Origin: a virus
Length of the DNA stretch: 61,612 nt
Virus record (IMG/VR): IMGVR_UViG_3300046313_000168
Coordinates: 1 to 61,612 of that record
Strand: one strand, 5' to 3'
In this document: positions 54,634-61,612 of the stretch, piece by piece
Layout: every line of letters begins with the position of its first letter
Numbering within the stretch: the stretch's first letter is position 1
The notes under the pieces: generated by a model
What the model saw: the letters and a program-made list of their open reading frames with translations, nothing else
Databases searched by the model: none
Told to the model about the DNA's origin: nothing
Position numbers and translations under genes: made by a program

Positions 54634-56271
54634 TTATTTTTCCAGGACCCTGTTTGGAAGATAGAACATCTTCAAGGCTTTCTCTGTCTCAGAAAGAATA
54701 TGCTCAAGCTCAGGGTTCTGAATGAAGTTTCCTGTGTTGATATCTATCTTTGCATATGGATTCAAGCGGTTAGTCGGTGACGGATTGCTTTTACCCAGAA
54801 AGAGAATACTTCCTGTACTGATCATACTGACATCCAAATGGTTGGCTTCAGAAATCACAGTTCTACCTTTACTCTCACGAGATCCATTACCTGTCGCTTC
54901 TTGCATGGCTGCTTTAGATGTGATCTTCAGGTACTTGTGGTCACCTGAGTACGACACTGCTTCAGCCACGATCCTTGACGATGCCAGTTTATAGATAGGT
55001 CCCGGATTGATCATTTTAGCCATGGTGGTGCGAACGTCCTGAAACAACAGACGATTCCTCTTTTGAAGGATCTTGTTGATTTCAAACATGCATTTAATCA
55101 TGCTTGAGGTAATGTCGTACAGCATGTAGTACATGACATCCAGGTTCTTTAGCCACATGTTGAGGTTACTGTTGGTATCCTCAAGCACCATCTGGTTAAA
55201 GCTCTTAACAATCACAGCCAACAGATCGTAATATGTGTCTACACAGATATCTCTATCAGCCAACTTCTCAATAGCGATAGAGTCCATGCAATCATCCAGA
55301 GATATCAAGTGATCCTTGATATCCATGATCAGTTTACTATGAGAATGATTACCCGAAAAGATAATGCTACCCAAAGTCATCATCCACTGTTCTCTGGTCT
55401 CCAGAAATGGAAGAGTCATCTGCAATGGGAAATGATCCACCACGTAAAAGAAACCAGCACAGAACTCACGAATGTTGTCATTCCAAAGGTGTCTTGGAAT
55501 AGCCAGTCGAATCTCAGTCGGTTTATAAAACTTATCCTTACTGGTCTTTGGCTGAATCTTGGTAGACTCAACAATCACCCAATCACTCTCAGGAAAAGTC
55601 TCTGCATTAATCTCAGACCCACCAGTTTTAGGTATACAGCCTGTATACCTTCTAAAGGTTTCTGAGAACCCATATTTAGCCAACAAGTAATGAATGTTGC
55701 AAGTGTTGGCTTTTGTAGTGGGTGGTAACTTTTTGGTGTTACTGTTTCTCCTATACAGACTGGCCCAGATGACGTGTGTCGTGATACGGACACTATCCAC
55801 GGTGATGGAATGGTAACACCGATAAAAACTGTTGCGATCACGAAGAACACGCACAAACACACTGGACTGCCCAGGAGATATCACCTTGTCAGATATCACT
55901 GGAGTGACATGGTACATCGTACCGGACAAATGAAAAGTACCTGCTTCACCTATAATAGGCAAAGACAGATACCGATCAGGTAAACGCTCGCCTTCAAACT
56001 CAAACATGAACTTTACCAGGTAAAGATCAGATTGAGAAATGTCAGCGGTGCGTTTGTTATTCTTTACCCGAGTGTATTCAGTATACTCCTCAAGAGGCGT
56101 GCACCTTTTACAACCCAGATAACGAAGTCCGGGGGGGTAACCTTTCAGATTCATGAAGACCTTATGCAAGTAGTCCTCAGGTCTCTGCATCACTGCTTGA
56201 CCAACACCGTTCATGATCAAGGGATTTACCGGTGGTGTGTTCTGCACCAGAAAATCGTGAAATTGCCCCAT
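54634..56271 (-). CDS. Non-virion RNAP beta N-terminal fragment (phiKZ gp123-like)
   Basis: 545 residues, SD AAAGGAA. The strongest match to RNAP beta is LPIIGEAGTFHLSGTMYHVT near residue 103 with VISPGQSSVFV after it, corresponding to the bacterial [31 protein letters not shown] stretch. The remainder fits the beta lobe and protrusion. The protein stops well before the HDD region, so the C-part must come from another gene (as with phiKZ gp123 and gp71-73). This set transcribes late genes from the phage genome and is not the copy packed into the virion. Confidence 0.8.
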   Translation of the reverse strand: MGQFHDFLVQNTPPVNPLIMNGVGQAVMQRPEDYLHKVFMNLKGYPPGLRYLGCKRCTPLEEYTEYTRVKNNKRTADISQSDLYLVKFMFEFEGERLPDRYLSLPIIGEAGTFHLSGTMYHVTPVISDKVISPGQSSVFVRVLRDRNSFYRCYHSITVDSVRITTHVIWASLYRRNSNTKKLPPTTKANTCNIHYLLAKYGFSETFRRYTGCIPKTGGSEINAETFPESDWVIVESTKIQPKTSKDKFYKPTEIRLAIPRHLWNDNIREFCAGFFYVVDHFPLQMTLPFLETREQWMMTLGSIIFSGNHSHSKLIMDIKDHLISLDDCMDSIAIEKLADRDICVDTYYDLLAVIVKSFNQMVLEDTNSNLNMWLKNLDVMYYMLYDITSSMIKCMFEINKILQKRNRLLFQDVRTTMAKMINPGPIYKLASSRIVAEAVSYSGDHKYLKITSKAAMQEATGNGSRESKGRTVISEANHLDVSMISTGSILFLGKSNPSPTNRLNPYAKIDINTGNFIQNPELEHILSETEKALKMFYLPNRVLEK

Positions 56272-56289
56272 GTTACATTCCTTTGTTGG

Positions 56290-57516
56290 TTAAGAAAACT
56301 TACGCATAGCTGCCCATACACCCAGTCCAGTTACCAAGCCAGCTCCCGCCATCTTGAGATACTCACTGCTGTCCTTACGTTCAGCTGACCTACTGTCATA
56401 ATAATCATCTCTGACTCTAGATTTTTGCTTAATATTATCTTCCAAAACCACAGTCTCGGTATTGAGTTTGTCTTTCAACATCTCATACTCCATTTTAGCC
56501 ATCTTGGCTTTTGTCTCAAGCTCAGCGACTATCTTCTTGGTTTCAAGAAGAGTTTGTTCAAATGTGAAGCGTGTTTCGTTGAGTTCTGCTGTTTTCATTT
56601 CATTGGCTGCGCGCATAGATTCAGTTTCTTTTTTGGCCTGCTCAAGCAGAATGCTATTGCTTGCTTTTGAAGCCTCTAACTCATTTTGCATAATCAGAAG
56701 TTTCTGTTTGCTGAGTTGTTCAGCTTGGTCGTCAGACAAAGCTTGCTCAGCAGTTGGGTAAAGACCCAGTTTATCCTGAGCCTCATCCAAGCCCAGTATG
56801 CTAGGTATGGTGGTCATGCTACCATCTTTGGACTTCAGTTCTGTGTAATAGACCCCGTTAGACCTGGATGGATCTTTAATAGGTTCAACCTCAATAAGAG
56901 ACTTACCCATTTTTATGAACCTTTTACCATACCGGTTATCGTTGTCTACCACCTGTATGGTAGCGCCGCTGTAGATGTTTTCAAGACCCATGTCTTTAAA
57001 CTGTCTAACGGTCCTACCTTCAGCACTGTAGGGATGGTGTATGTTAGCATGATAATCTTTACTCATGAGTAACAGATCCACACATGGCGCGTAACAAACT
57101 TTCAGCTTCGAGAGATTAGAAATAGGATAACGACTATCCACCACAATCTCACAACTGAAGATAGACCTGTTAGTGTCAAATGCTTCAGTCAGAACCAGAC
57201 GGATGGTTTCCAGTTCCTCATTACCAGAACCATTCAACTTCTGATACTCAGTCAGCATGTTGATTACCTCAACGATAACCGCATTGTTCTGGAACTTGTA
57301 GATTGATCTGACGATAAACTCTTTGGAATGCACGACGCCATTAACAGCACGTCGAACAAACACAGGGAGATTATTCCTATTAACAACCACAACGTCTTCA
57401 GTTGTGTCGTTGATGAAGAACATTGTCTTGCGGAAAGGGCTGTGAAGCTCTTTCGTATTCTGTTCGTTTACCACCTTGGTTTCAGAACCGATATTTTGTA
57501 CTTGGCTTGCCAGCAT
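56290..57516 (-). CDS. Coiled-coil protein with C-terminal membrane segment
   Basis: 408 residues, SD GAGGAAC. The N-terminal 230 residues are beta-rich (RKTMFFINDTTEDVVVVNR). About 265-365 is a long coiled coil (QNELEASKASNSILLEQAKK). The end has a basic stretch and a Gly/Ala-rich hydrophobic helix at 388-404 (MAGAGLVTGLGVWAAMRKFS). It could sit on a membrane or in the virion. It is preceded by a promoter of the cassette type and followed after 18 bases by the RNAP fragment, so the two are probably one operon. Confidence 0.55.
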   Translation of the reverse strand: MLASQVQNIGSETKVVNEQNTKELHSPFRKTMFFINDTTEDVVVVNRNNLPVFVRRAVNGVVHSKEFIVRSIYKFQNNAVIVEVINMLTEYQKLNGSGNEELETIRLVLTEAFDTNRSIFSCEIVVDSRYPISNLSKLKVCYAPCVDLLLMSKDYHANIHHPYSAEGRTVRQFKDMGLENIYSGATIQVVDNDNRYGKRFIKMGKSLIEVEPIKDPSRSNGVYYTELKSKDGSMTTIPSILGLDEAQDKLGLYPTAEQALSDDQAEQLSKQKLLIMQNELEASKASNSILLEQAKKETESMRAANEMKTAELNETRFTFEQTLLETKKIVAELETKAKMAKMEYEMLKDKLNTETVVLEDNIKQKSRVRDDYYDSRSAERKDSSEYLKMAGAGLVTGLGVWAAMRKFS

Positions 57517-57562
57517 AAGTTCCTCTTTTTAAAAGTTGATTAAGCTCTTTGAGACAGAGCGG

Positions 57563-57585
57563 TCAATTAAAGTATGTGTGACTAA
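57563..57585 (-). promoter_or_regulatory. Promoter of the coiled-coil/RNAP-fragment operon
   Basis: On the minus strand, TTAGTCACACATACTTTAATTGA matches the cassette motif (TCACATATACTTAACTTGA) at most positions. It lies 47 bases before the ATG at 57516. The cassette 5 terminator is just upstream and would block read-through into it. Confidence 0.65.
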
Positions 57586-57612
57586 CGATAGATACAAACA
57601 GAACAAAAAAAA

Positions 57613-57650
57613 AATAACACCCCCGGCCTGTAAGGGCTAGGGGTGTTAAT
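57613..57650 (-). terminator. Cassette 5 terminator
   Basis: A run of ten A, AATAACACCCCC-GGCCTGTAAGGGCT-AGGGGTGTTAAT and a T-rich end. Nearly identical to those at 16.7 and 34.2 kb, but here no plus-strand gene runs into it, so it only serves the minus-strand cassette. Confidence 0.9.
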
Positions 57651-57661
57651 TTACGCCTCGA

Positions 57662-57676
57662 TCACGCTCCAGCCAT
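57662..57676 (-). pseudogene. Empty cassette 5: four-codon remnant
   Basis: After a complete promoter, leader hairpin and AAGGAGATAATC ribosome site the frame reads Met-Ala-Gly-Ala and stops. Only about a dozen further bases (ATCGAGGCGTAA) separate it from the terminator. In another frame they read ...Val-Ile-Glu-Ala-stop, which could be the tail of a deleted gene. The unit therefore looks like a cassette that lost its gene or has never received one. The region 57677-57824 holds only the leader, promoter and the nrdB terminator. Confidence 0.65.
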
Positions 57677-57758
57677 GATTATCTCCTTAACTGATAGTGT
57701 CGTAGAAAGAACGACTTAAACTACAGCGATAGCTCAAATAGAATATATGTGATTGAAA
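57677..57758 (-). promoter_or_regulatory. Cassette 5 promoter and structured leader
   Basis: The minus-strand motif TCACATATATTCTATTTGAG (within 57733-57758) is followed by CTATCGCTGTAGTTTAA, the hairpin GTCG-TTCTTTCTA-CGAC (57699-57715), ACTATCAGTT and AAGGAG. The promoter part equals cassette 1 and the leader part equals cassette 4. Confidence 0.75.
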
Positions 57759-57789
57759 TTATTTACAAGAACTTATTTAGAAAAAAGAT

Positions 57790-57812
57790 ACACACAGCCT
57801 CATGGCTGTGTG
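57790..57812 (-). terminator. Terminator of the nrdA-nrdB operon
   Basis: ACACACAGCC-ATGA-GGCTGTGTGT followed by ATCTTTTTTC on the minus strand, 13 bases past the nrdB stop and upstream of the cassette 5 promoter. Confidence 0.9.
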
Positions 57813-57824
57813 TATTTTAATCTA

Positions 57825-58931
57825 TCAGAAGTCAAACTCCATAGCCCCAGCTGGAACATCATGAGTATTCATACCCAGTAGATACCCACCTAAACGTTCT
57901 TCCTGAGCAGCACCTTGAATACCATCAATAGTAATCCAATCAGCTGTAAAGGCCAAAGGTAGTTTCTTAGGAATATCAAACTCAGGTTGGATGCCAAAGA
58001 AACTGTAAACTTCACCTGCGTAATAACAGACTTGTTGGCAAAGTTTCTCAGCTGTCAGACCAGATACTTCTCTTCCATTACGGAACAGAGTCTTATTAAC
58101 CCAATCCAGTTCTGTCTGTATCACAGCTTTGATCATCTCAGCTATCTGTGTGCGACACTGATTAAAAGCCATCAGACCTTTAGAAGTACGCATCATGGCA
58201 TCAAGGATGATCATATCACCTTTAGAGTGAATATGATATTCATCCTGACAGATTTTCTGCACAGCTTTGGCAAATGGAATATATCTACCTGCTTCACCGT
58301 ACGAGAAAGTCACTGTAAAGCTTGCCATGAACTGGATACGTTCCAGACACAAAAGAGCAGCTACATACATAAAGACCACGTTGTAGACTTCCTGACTGTT
58401 TCTATCCAGTTGGTTAAGAGCCAGTTTATGAGAGACCTCATAAGCTTTTTCAAGAACTGCGTTGATAACAGACATTCTTTCAAACGAAGGCTTTAGGGCC
58501 AGGATATCTCTCATGACCTTATCAGGATCATCAAAAGCATTCTTGACCATCTCGCTGTATGTCAAAGCATGCACTTGCTCATTGTCACCCACACGCTGCC
58601 AATATGACCACAGAGTCGTATCGCTGGTAAAGTTAGCTCCAATACCGGAGATACCCTTACTCACCACACTGTCAGCTTCCCATTGCCAAGCAATAGTATC
58701 CAACATGATCTCGTAATCTGTGCGAGGGCAAGTCTTAAACTCTAACAAGCAAGATTGGAAATCGAATTCCATCTCATCCCAGTCCTGAGCTTTGAGTTTC
58801 TTATACAGATCTCTCAGCTCAGGTAACTGTACATTGATAGAGTCTGTCAATCCAGCATCTTCACCAAGTACAAGCTCAGTGCCGATATAGTCTTTCTTTT
58901 CATTGTTGAAAATCTTACTAGAATAACTCAT
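57825..58931 (-). CDS. nrdB: Ribonucleotide reductase small subunit (class I)
   Basis: 368 residues from MSYSSKIFNNEKKDYIGTEL. The ATG at 58931 follows AAAAAAGG; a TTG start at 58955 would overlap nrdA and is rejected. Metal-site residues are visible: WEADS, EQVHALTYSEMV (E-x-x-H, with the radical Tyr six residues on), a later LERIQFMASF with Glu, and DEYHIHS (E-x-x-H). It houses the tyrosyl radical that starts reduction in NrdA and so supplies deoxynucleotides for phage DNA. It ends DVPAGAMEFDF, whose acidic/aromatic tail should dock into NrdA. Confidence 0.93.
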   Translation of the reverse strand: MSYSSKIFNNEKKDYIGTELVLGEDAGLTDSINVQLPELRDLYKKLKAQDWDEMEFDFQSCLLEFKTCPRTDYEIMLDTIAWQWEADSVVSKGISGIGANFTSDTTLWSYWQRVGDNEQVHALTYSEMVKNAFDDPDKVMRDILALKPSFERMSVINAVLEKAYEVSHKLALNQLDRNSQEVYNVVFMYVAALLCLERIQFMASFTVTFSYGEAGRYIPFAKAVQKICQDEYHIHSKGDMIILDAMMRTSKGLMAFNQCRTQIAEMIKAVIQTELDWVNKTLFRNGREVSGLTAEKLCQQVCYYAGEVYSFFGIQPEFDIPKKLPLAFTADWITIDGIQGAAQEERLGGYLLGMNTHDVPAGAMEFDF

Positions 58932-58942
58932 ACTCACCTTTT

Positions 58943-61387
58943 TTAAAGTTTGCAACTATCGCCGCAGTTCTCTTCCACAGCCATCTCTTGAACTTCCCCG
59001 GAACCATCTTTGCTGTTGGTGAGTGTGTTACTGTAATACTTAGACTTAACCCCATACTTAATCATGGTAAAGTATTCAGTCAGAATCTGTTTATCACTGA
59101 GCATCACATTCTTAGATCTGTCTTTATAGGTATCCACGCTGATAGACTGATCAGTGAACTTTTGCATAACAGCATAAGCTTTGATCATATCCACACCAGG
59201 GATATCATAACCGATCTCGTACTTATCACCCAACAGATCGCTGTCAGTAGCTACCCAATCCACTGTGTTGTTCTCATCAGACTTCTTCAAAGACAAAGCG
59301 CGGATAGGATAAGGACCGTTAGGCACACCTGAAGCTTTAGATGAGGATTCAGTAGGCATCAGGTTTATCAGACAGCTAAAACGAATACCGCCGTTTTTCA
59401 CTATATCTGAACGAAGAGCTTCCCAATCATACTGAAGATCCACGGTAATCAACTCATCTACAGCTTTCTTATAGCTATCAATAGGCAACCATCCATTAGC
59501 CCATTTTGTTTTATGGATCCAAGGAGCATTACCTTTTTCAATACCTAATTCAAGAGCTGCTCTAATGACAAAGTAAGCATGGCGTTCAGAGATACGATGA
59601 ATCTCATTACGACCTTCAAGTGTACTATACTTAAGACCTTTACGAGCAAGTAGTGTAGCCAGACCAATGTGACCGACACCAGCATTCAAACGACTCTTAG
59701 CAGTGAATCCAATATGCGGCAAAGCATAAGTAGACAGATGAATACATCTATCAATCATTCTCAGAGCTAGTTTACAGGTTTTATGGTATTGTTCGTCTGT
59801 ATGAATGTTAGGAAGAACAACAGCACCAAGTGAACACAATGCTACCTCTCCTGGAATTTCTTTACTAACTATATCACCCACCACATAGTTCTTATAGGTG
59901 TTGCTATTAGGCACTGAGAAGAACTCACCTTTTGTCAAACTACCTGCATAAGTCCTACCTCTACCAGTCACAGACACTTCAAGATTGTAAGGAAGCTTAA
60001 CTATGTTACCGTTGGTCTGTGAGAATGAAATATGACCGTAATCACCAGTTCTGTACAGGTCTTGCACCGAGTTATAACCAGCTGTCGATTCGCAAACTTC
60101 CAAGCAGAGATTTGAGCTATGGATGGGTTCTTGAAAAGGAGTATGGCGATTAGCTTCTTCAATGTTGAAGTGATACAGAGTAGACACCTCTTCAAACTGT
60201 GTCAGCATAGTCAAACACAGATCACGAGCACTCACGTACTCTTTAACAAAGTTATCATCCTCTTCATACTTCTTATACAAAGCCTCAAACTTCTGAATAT
60301 CACCGCTGAACATAGCTGCGTGAAGATCAGGAGCTGTATAACAATTAAAACAAAACATTTGTTCATCGTCTCTTGCTTTTCTAGCAAAGAAACTATTAGT
60401 CATCACCGCAAAGTGTACATCACGATTGCGTTTGGCTTCAGGAGTCCTTGGGTTCTGAAGCATGATGAGATCTTTGGCTTCTTTTTCAAAGATGTCAAAG
60501 TAAAACGTAGCAGCCCCAGCACGACCTGCTTGCACACCTTTAATAGTGTTCTTAGCTGTAGTAGCGAAGTAAGGACGCTTGCCACCATGAGGGAACCTAC
60601 CACCGCGTACAGGATCACCGATAGATCTCAGATTATGATGAGTACCAATGCCAGCAGAAGCAGCTGTCATCTTAGAAGCGATCATGTCACCACAATCGAT
60701 AGACTCGTTGTTATCGGACACCTCGACGAGGCAACAACTGGCGTAGCCATTTAGAGGACTGCCTAAGTTCACATAGTTGGGTGTAGGCGCATTAAGACGA
60801 TTCAGGCTAAACTCATCGTAGTATTCTTGCACCAACTTAAGCTTCTCTTGACTGTCTTCGATATCATCAGACAAGCGCATAGCCATACGCATGAACGTAT
60901 ATTGAGGAGTCTCATACCTGATACCAGATACCAGATTAGAAATGCTGTACTTGTGATGGATTTGTTTGATCTGGCTGTGTGCGTAGTTAAAGTCACGCTT
61001 ATGGTCTATGATACTTTCAATCGCTTCAAACTCAGCATCTGTATAACCCATGTCAATCACCAATCCGGTCTTAATAAGATCTTCATTGATCTTCTTAACC
61101 GAAGGCATCTCATCACCATAGAGAGCTTTATGTAACCAAGCAGCATACAATCGACCAGCCATCACGTTATGCGGCCAATCTTTCTTATACAAACAAGCGT
61201 TGATCAACTCTTTCTGAAGACTCTGGCTGTTTTCAATCTCTTTACAGTTACTCAGAGCATCAAGCACCACACCTGACCAATCCACGCGATCGCCTAAACT
61301 GTCAGTAGCCCATATAGCCCATTTGTTGAGTTTAGAGGGTGTATATTCTTCTTTAGTTCCATCTCGCTTGATGATATACTTGATCAT
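58943..61387 (-). CDS. nrdA: Ribonucleotide reductase large subunit (class I)
   Basis: 814 residues, SD AAGGA. An ATP-cone lies at the N-terminus (IIKRDGTKEEYTPSKLNKWA), so allosteric activity control is probably kept. The active site near 427 reads SSNLCLEVCEST, with the Asn, catalytic Cys and Glu of class I enzymes. A late segment reads MPTESSSKASGVPNGPYPIR. The C-terminal pair CGDSC (808-812) passes electrons from thioredoxin or glutaredoxin. It is upstream of nrdB by 11 bases in one operon. A promoter is not clear; CAGTACAAAATACTTAGAG about 45 bases upstream resembles the cassette motif only partly. Confidence 0.94.
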   Translation of the reverse strand: MIKYIIKRDGTKEEYTPSKLNKWAIWATDSLGDRVDWSGVVLDALSNCKEIENSQSLQKELINACLYKKDWPHNVMAGRLYAAWLHKALYGDEMPSVKKINEDLIKTGLVIDMGYTDAEFEAIESIIDHKRDFNYAHSQIKQIHHKYSISNLVSGIRYETPQYTFMRMAMRLSDDIEDSQEKLKLVQEYYDEFSLNRLNAPTPNYVNLGSPLNGYASCCLVEVSDNNESIDCGDMIASKMTAASAGIGTHHNLRSIGDPVRGGRFPHGGKRPYFATTAKNTIKGVQAGRAGAATFYFDIFEKEAKDLIMLQNPRTPEAKRNRDVHFAVMTNSFFARKARDDEQMFCFNCYTAPDLHAAMFSGDIQKFEALYKKYEEDDNFVKEYVSARDLCLTMLTQFEEVSTLYHFNIEEANRHTPFQEPIHSSNLCLEVCESTAGYNSVQDLYRTGDYGHISFSQTNGNIVKLPYNLEVSVTGRGRTYAGSLTKGEFFSVPNSNTYKNYVVGDIVSKEIPGEVALCSLGAVVLPNIHTDEQYHKTCKLALRMIDRCIHLSTYALPHIGFTAKSRLNAGVGHIGLATLLARKGLKYSTLEGRNEIHRISERHAYFVIRAALELGIEKGNAPWIHKTKWANGWLPIDSYKKAVDELITVDLQYDWEALRSDIVKNGGIRFSCLINLMPTESSSKASGVPNGPYPIRALSLKKSDENNTVDWVATDSDLLGDKYEIGYDIPGVDMIKAYAVMQKFTDQSISVDTYKDRSKNVMLSDKQILTEYFTMIKYGVKSKYYSNTLTNSKDGSGEVQEMAVEENCGDSCKL

Positions 61388-61494
61388 GAATGACTTCCTT
61401 ATTAGGGTTAAATCTGTTAGTTTTCTCTAAGTATTTTGTACTGAGCCAAACTATAAGTCTGCTAGTTATTTAGATATTCGAGGCAAAAAAAAAA

Positions 61495-61519
61495 AGATAC
61501 CAGGGATGTCCCTGGTATC
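61495..61519 (-). terminator. Terminator of the gene at the right edge
   Basis: GATACCAGGGAC/GTCCCTGGTATC-type stem followed on the minus strand by eleven T. It lies five bases past the stop of the partial gene and upstream of nrdA. Confidence 0.93.
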
Positions 61520-61524
61520 CTTAA

Positions 61525-61612
61525 TTAAGATTCTGTCGGAAAGTCATATACCAAGGTTTCATCCTGTTTAGATACCTCAGGTGCCTTAGGCGTGATCTTA
61601 GTAACTTTCAGA
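61525..61612 (-). CDS. Partial gene at window edge, C-terminus only
   Basis: The last 28 codons of a minus-strand gene: LKVTKITPKAPEVSKQDETL, then VYDFPTES and stop, followed by a strong terminator. The Lys/Pro-rich stretch suggests a flexible tail. The rest lies beyond the window, and no function can be given. Confidence 0.6.
   Translation of the reverse strand, partial: LKVTKITPKAPEVSKQDETLVYDFPTES

Noticed and set aside
58932-58955. TTG start of nrdB overlapping nrdA
   Set aside because: The ATG at 58931 has a proper SD and begins a normal NrdB N-terminus.
1-61612. tRNA genes, CRISPR arrays, insertion sequences, integrase or attachment sites
   Set aside because: No cloverleaf, direct-repeat array, transposase or recombinase was recognised when reading both strands by eye; a dedicated scan was not possible.

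Overview
This window is part of a phiKZ-like jumbo myovirus genome of a Gram-negative host. The evidence is phage-encoded multisubunit RNA polymerase (RNAP) in pieces (a virion-type beta' N-part and beta, plus a separate beta N-part resembling phiKZ gp123), a 2414-residue tail murein hydrolase directly beside the beta' gene as in the phiKZ gp180/gp181 region, a portal protein, a spike-like protein, fibres, an inner/outer spanin pair (hence an outer membrane in the host) and class I ribonucleotide reductase. No tRNA, CRISPR array, integrase or insertion sequence was recognised. The host genus cannot be told from what is here.

Layout: 1-7154 (minus) is the virion RNAP beta'-beta operon, broken by three related group I introns. 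Two of them flank a 6-base exon inside the catalytic DFDGD motif of beta'. The third interrupts beta at its conserved HDD/N-R-like motif and carries an HNH homing endonuclease. 7199-16671 (plus) holds the giant tail hydrolase and a large probable virion protein. 17146-20822 (minus) is a run of mostly unknown genes; 20900-25960 has a RecA/DnaB-like ATPase and further unknowns. 25975-34173 contains RNase H, two probable structural genes, an SbcC/Rad50-like ATPase and a probable baseplate spike. 34567-42584 is the fibre module. 42641-45929 has a CYTH-fold candidate, spanins and a RuvC-like resolvase. 46022-51757 holds structural genes and the portal. 52434-57516 has the non-virion RNAP beta N-part and neighbours. 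57825-61387 is nrdB/nrdA.

The second unusual theme is a dispersed cassette, present five times (about 16.7-17.1, 29.85-30.5, 34.2-34.5, 51.8-52.4 and 57.6-57.76 kb), always on the minus strand. Each copy has an almost identical promoter, a leader of about 57 bases with a hairpin that keeps its shape while its bases change, a strong Shine-Dalgarno (SD) sequence, an unrelated small gene (often richer in G+C than its surroundings), and a near-identical terminator hairpin with runs of A/T on both sides. Four copies also lie next to a separate terminator of the neighbouring gene, so they look like insulated accessory units. The copy at 57.6 kb is nearly empty: only a four-codon reading frame remains. 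The same promoter type is found before two ordinary phage genes (starts at 20822 and 57516).

Several start codons were moved to the codon with a proper SD sequence. Two short genes (28 and 57 codons, near 30.4 and 30.6 kb) and a partial gene at the right edge were added by reading the sequence directly.
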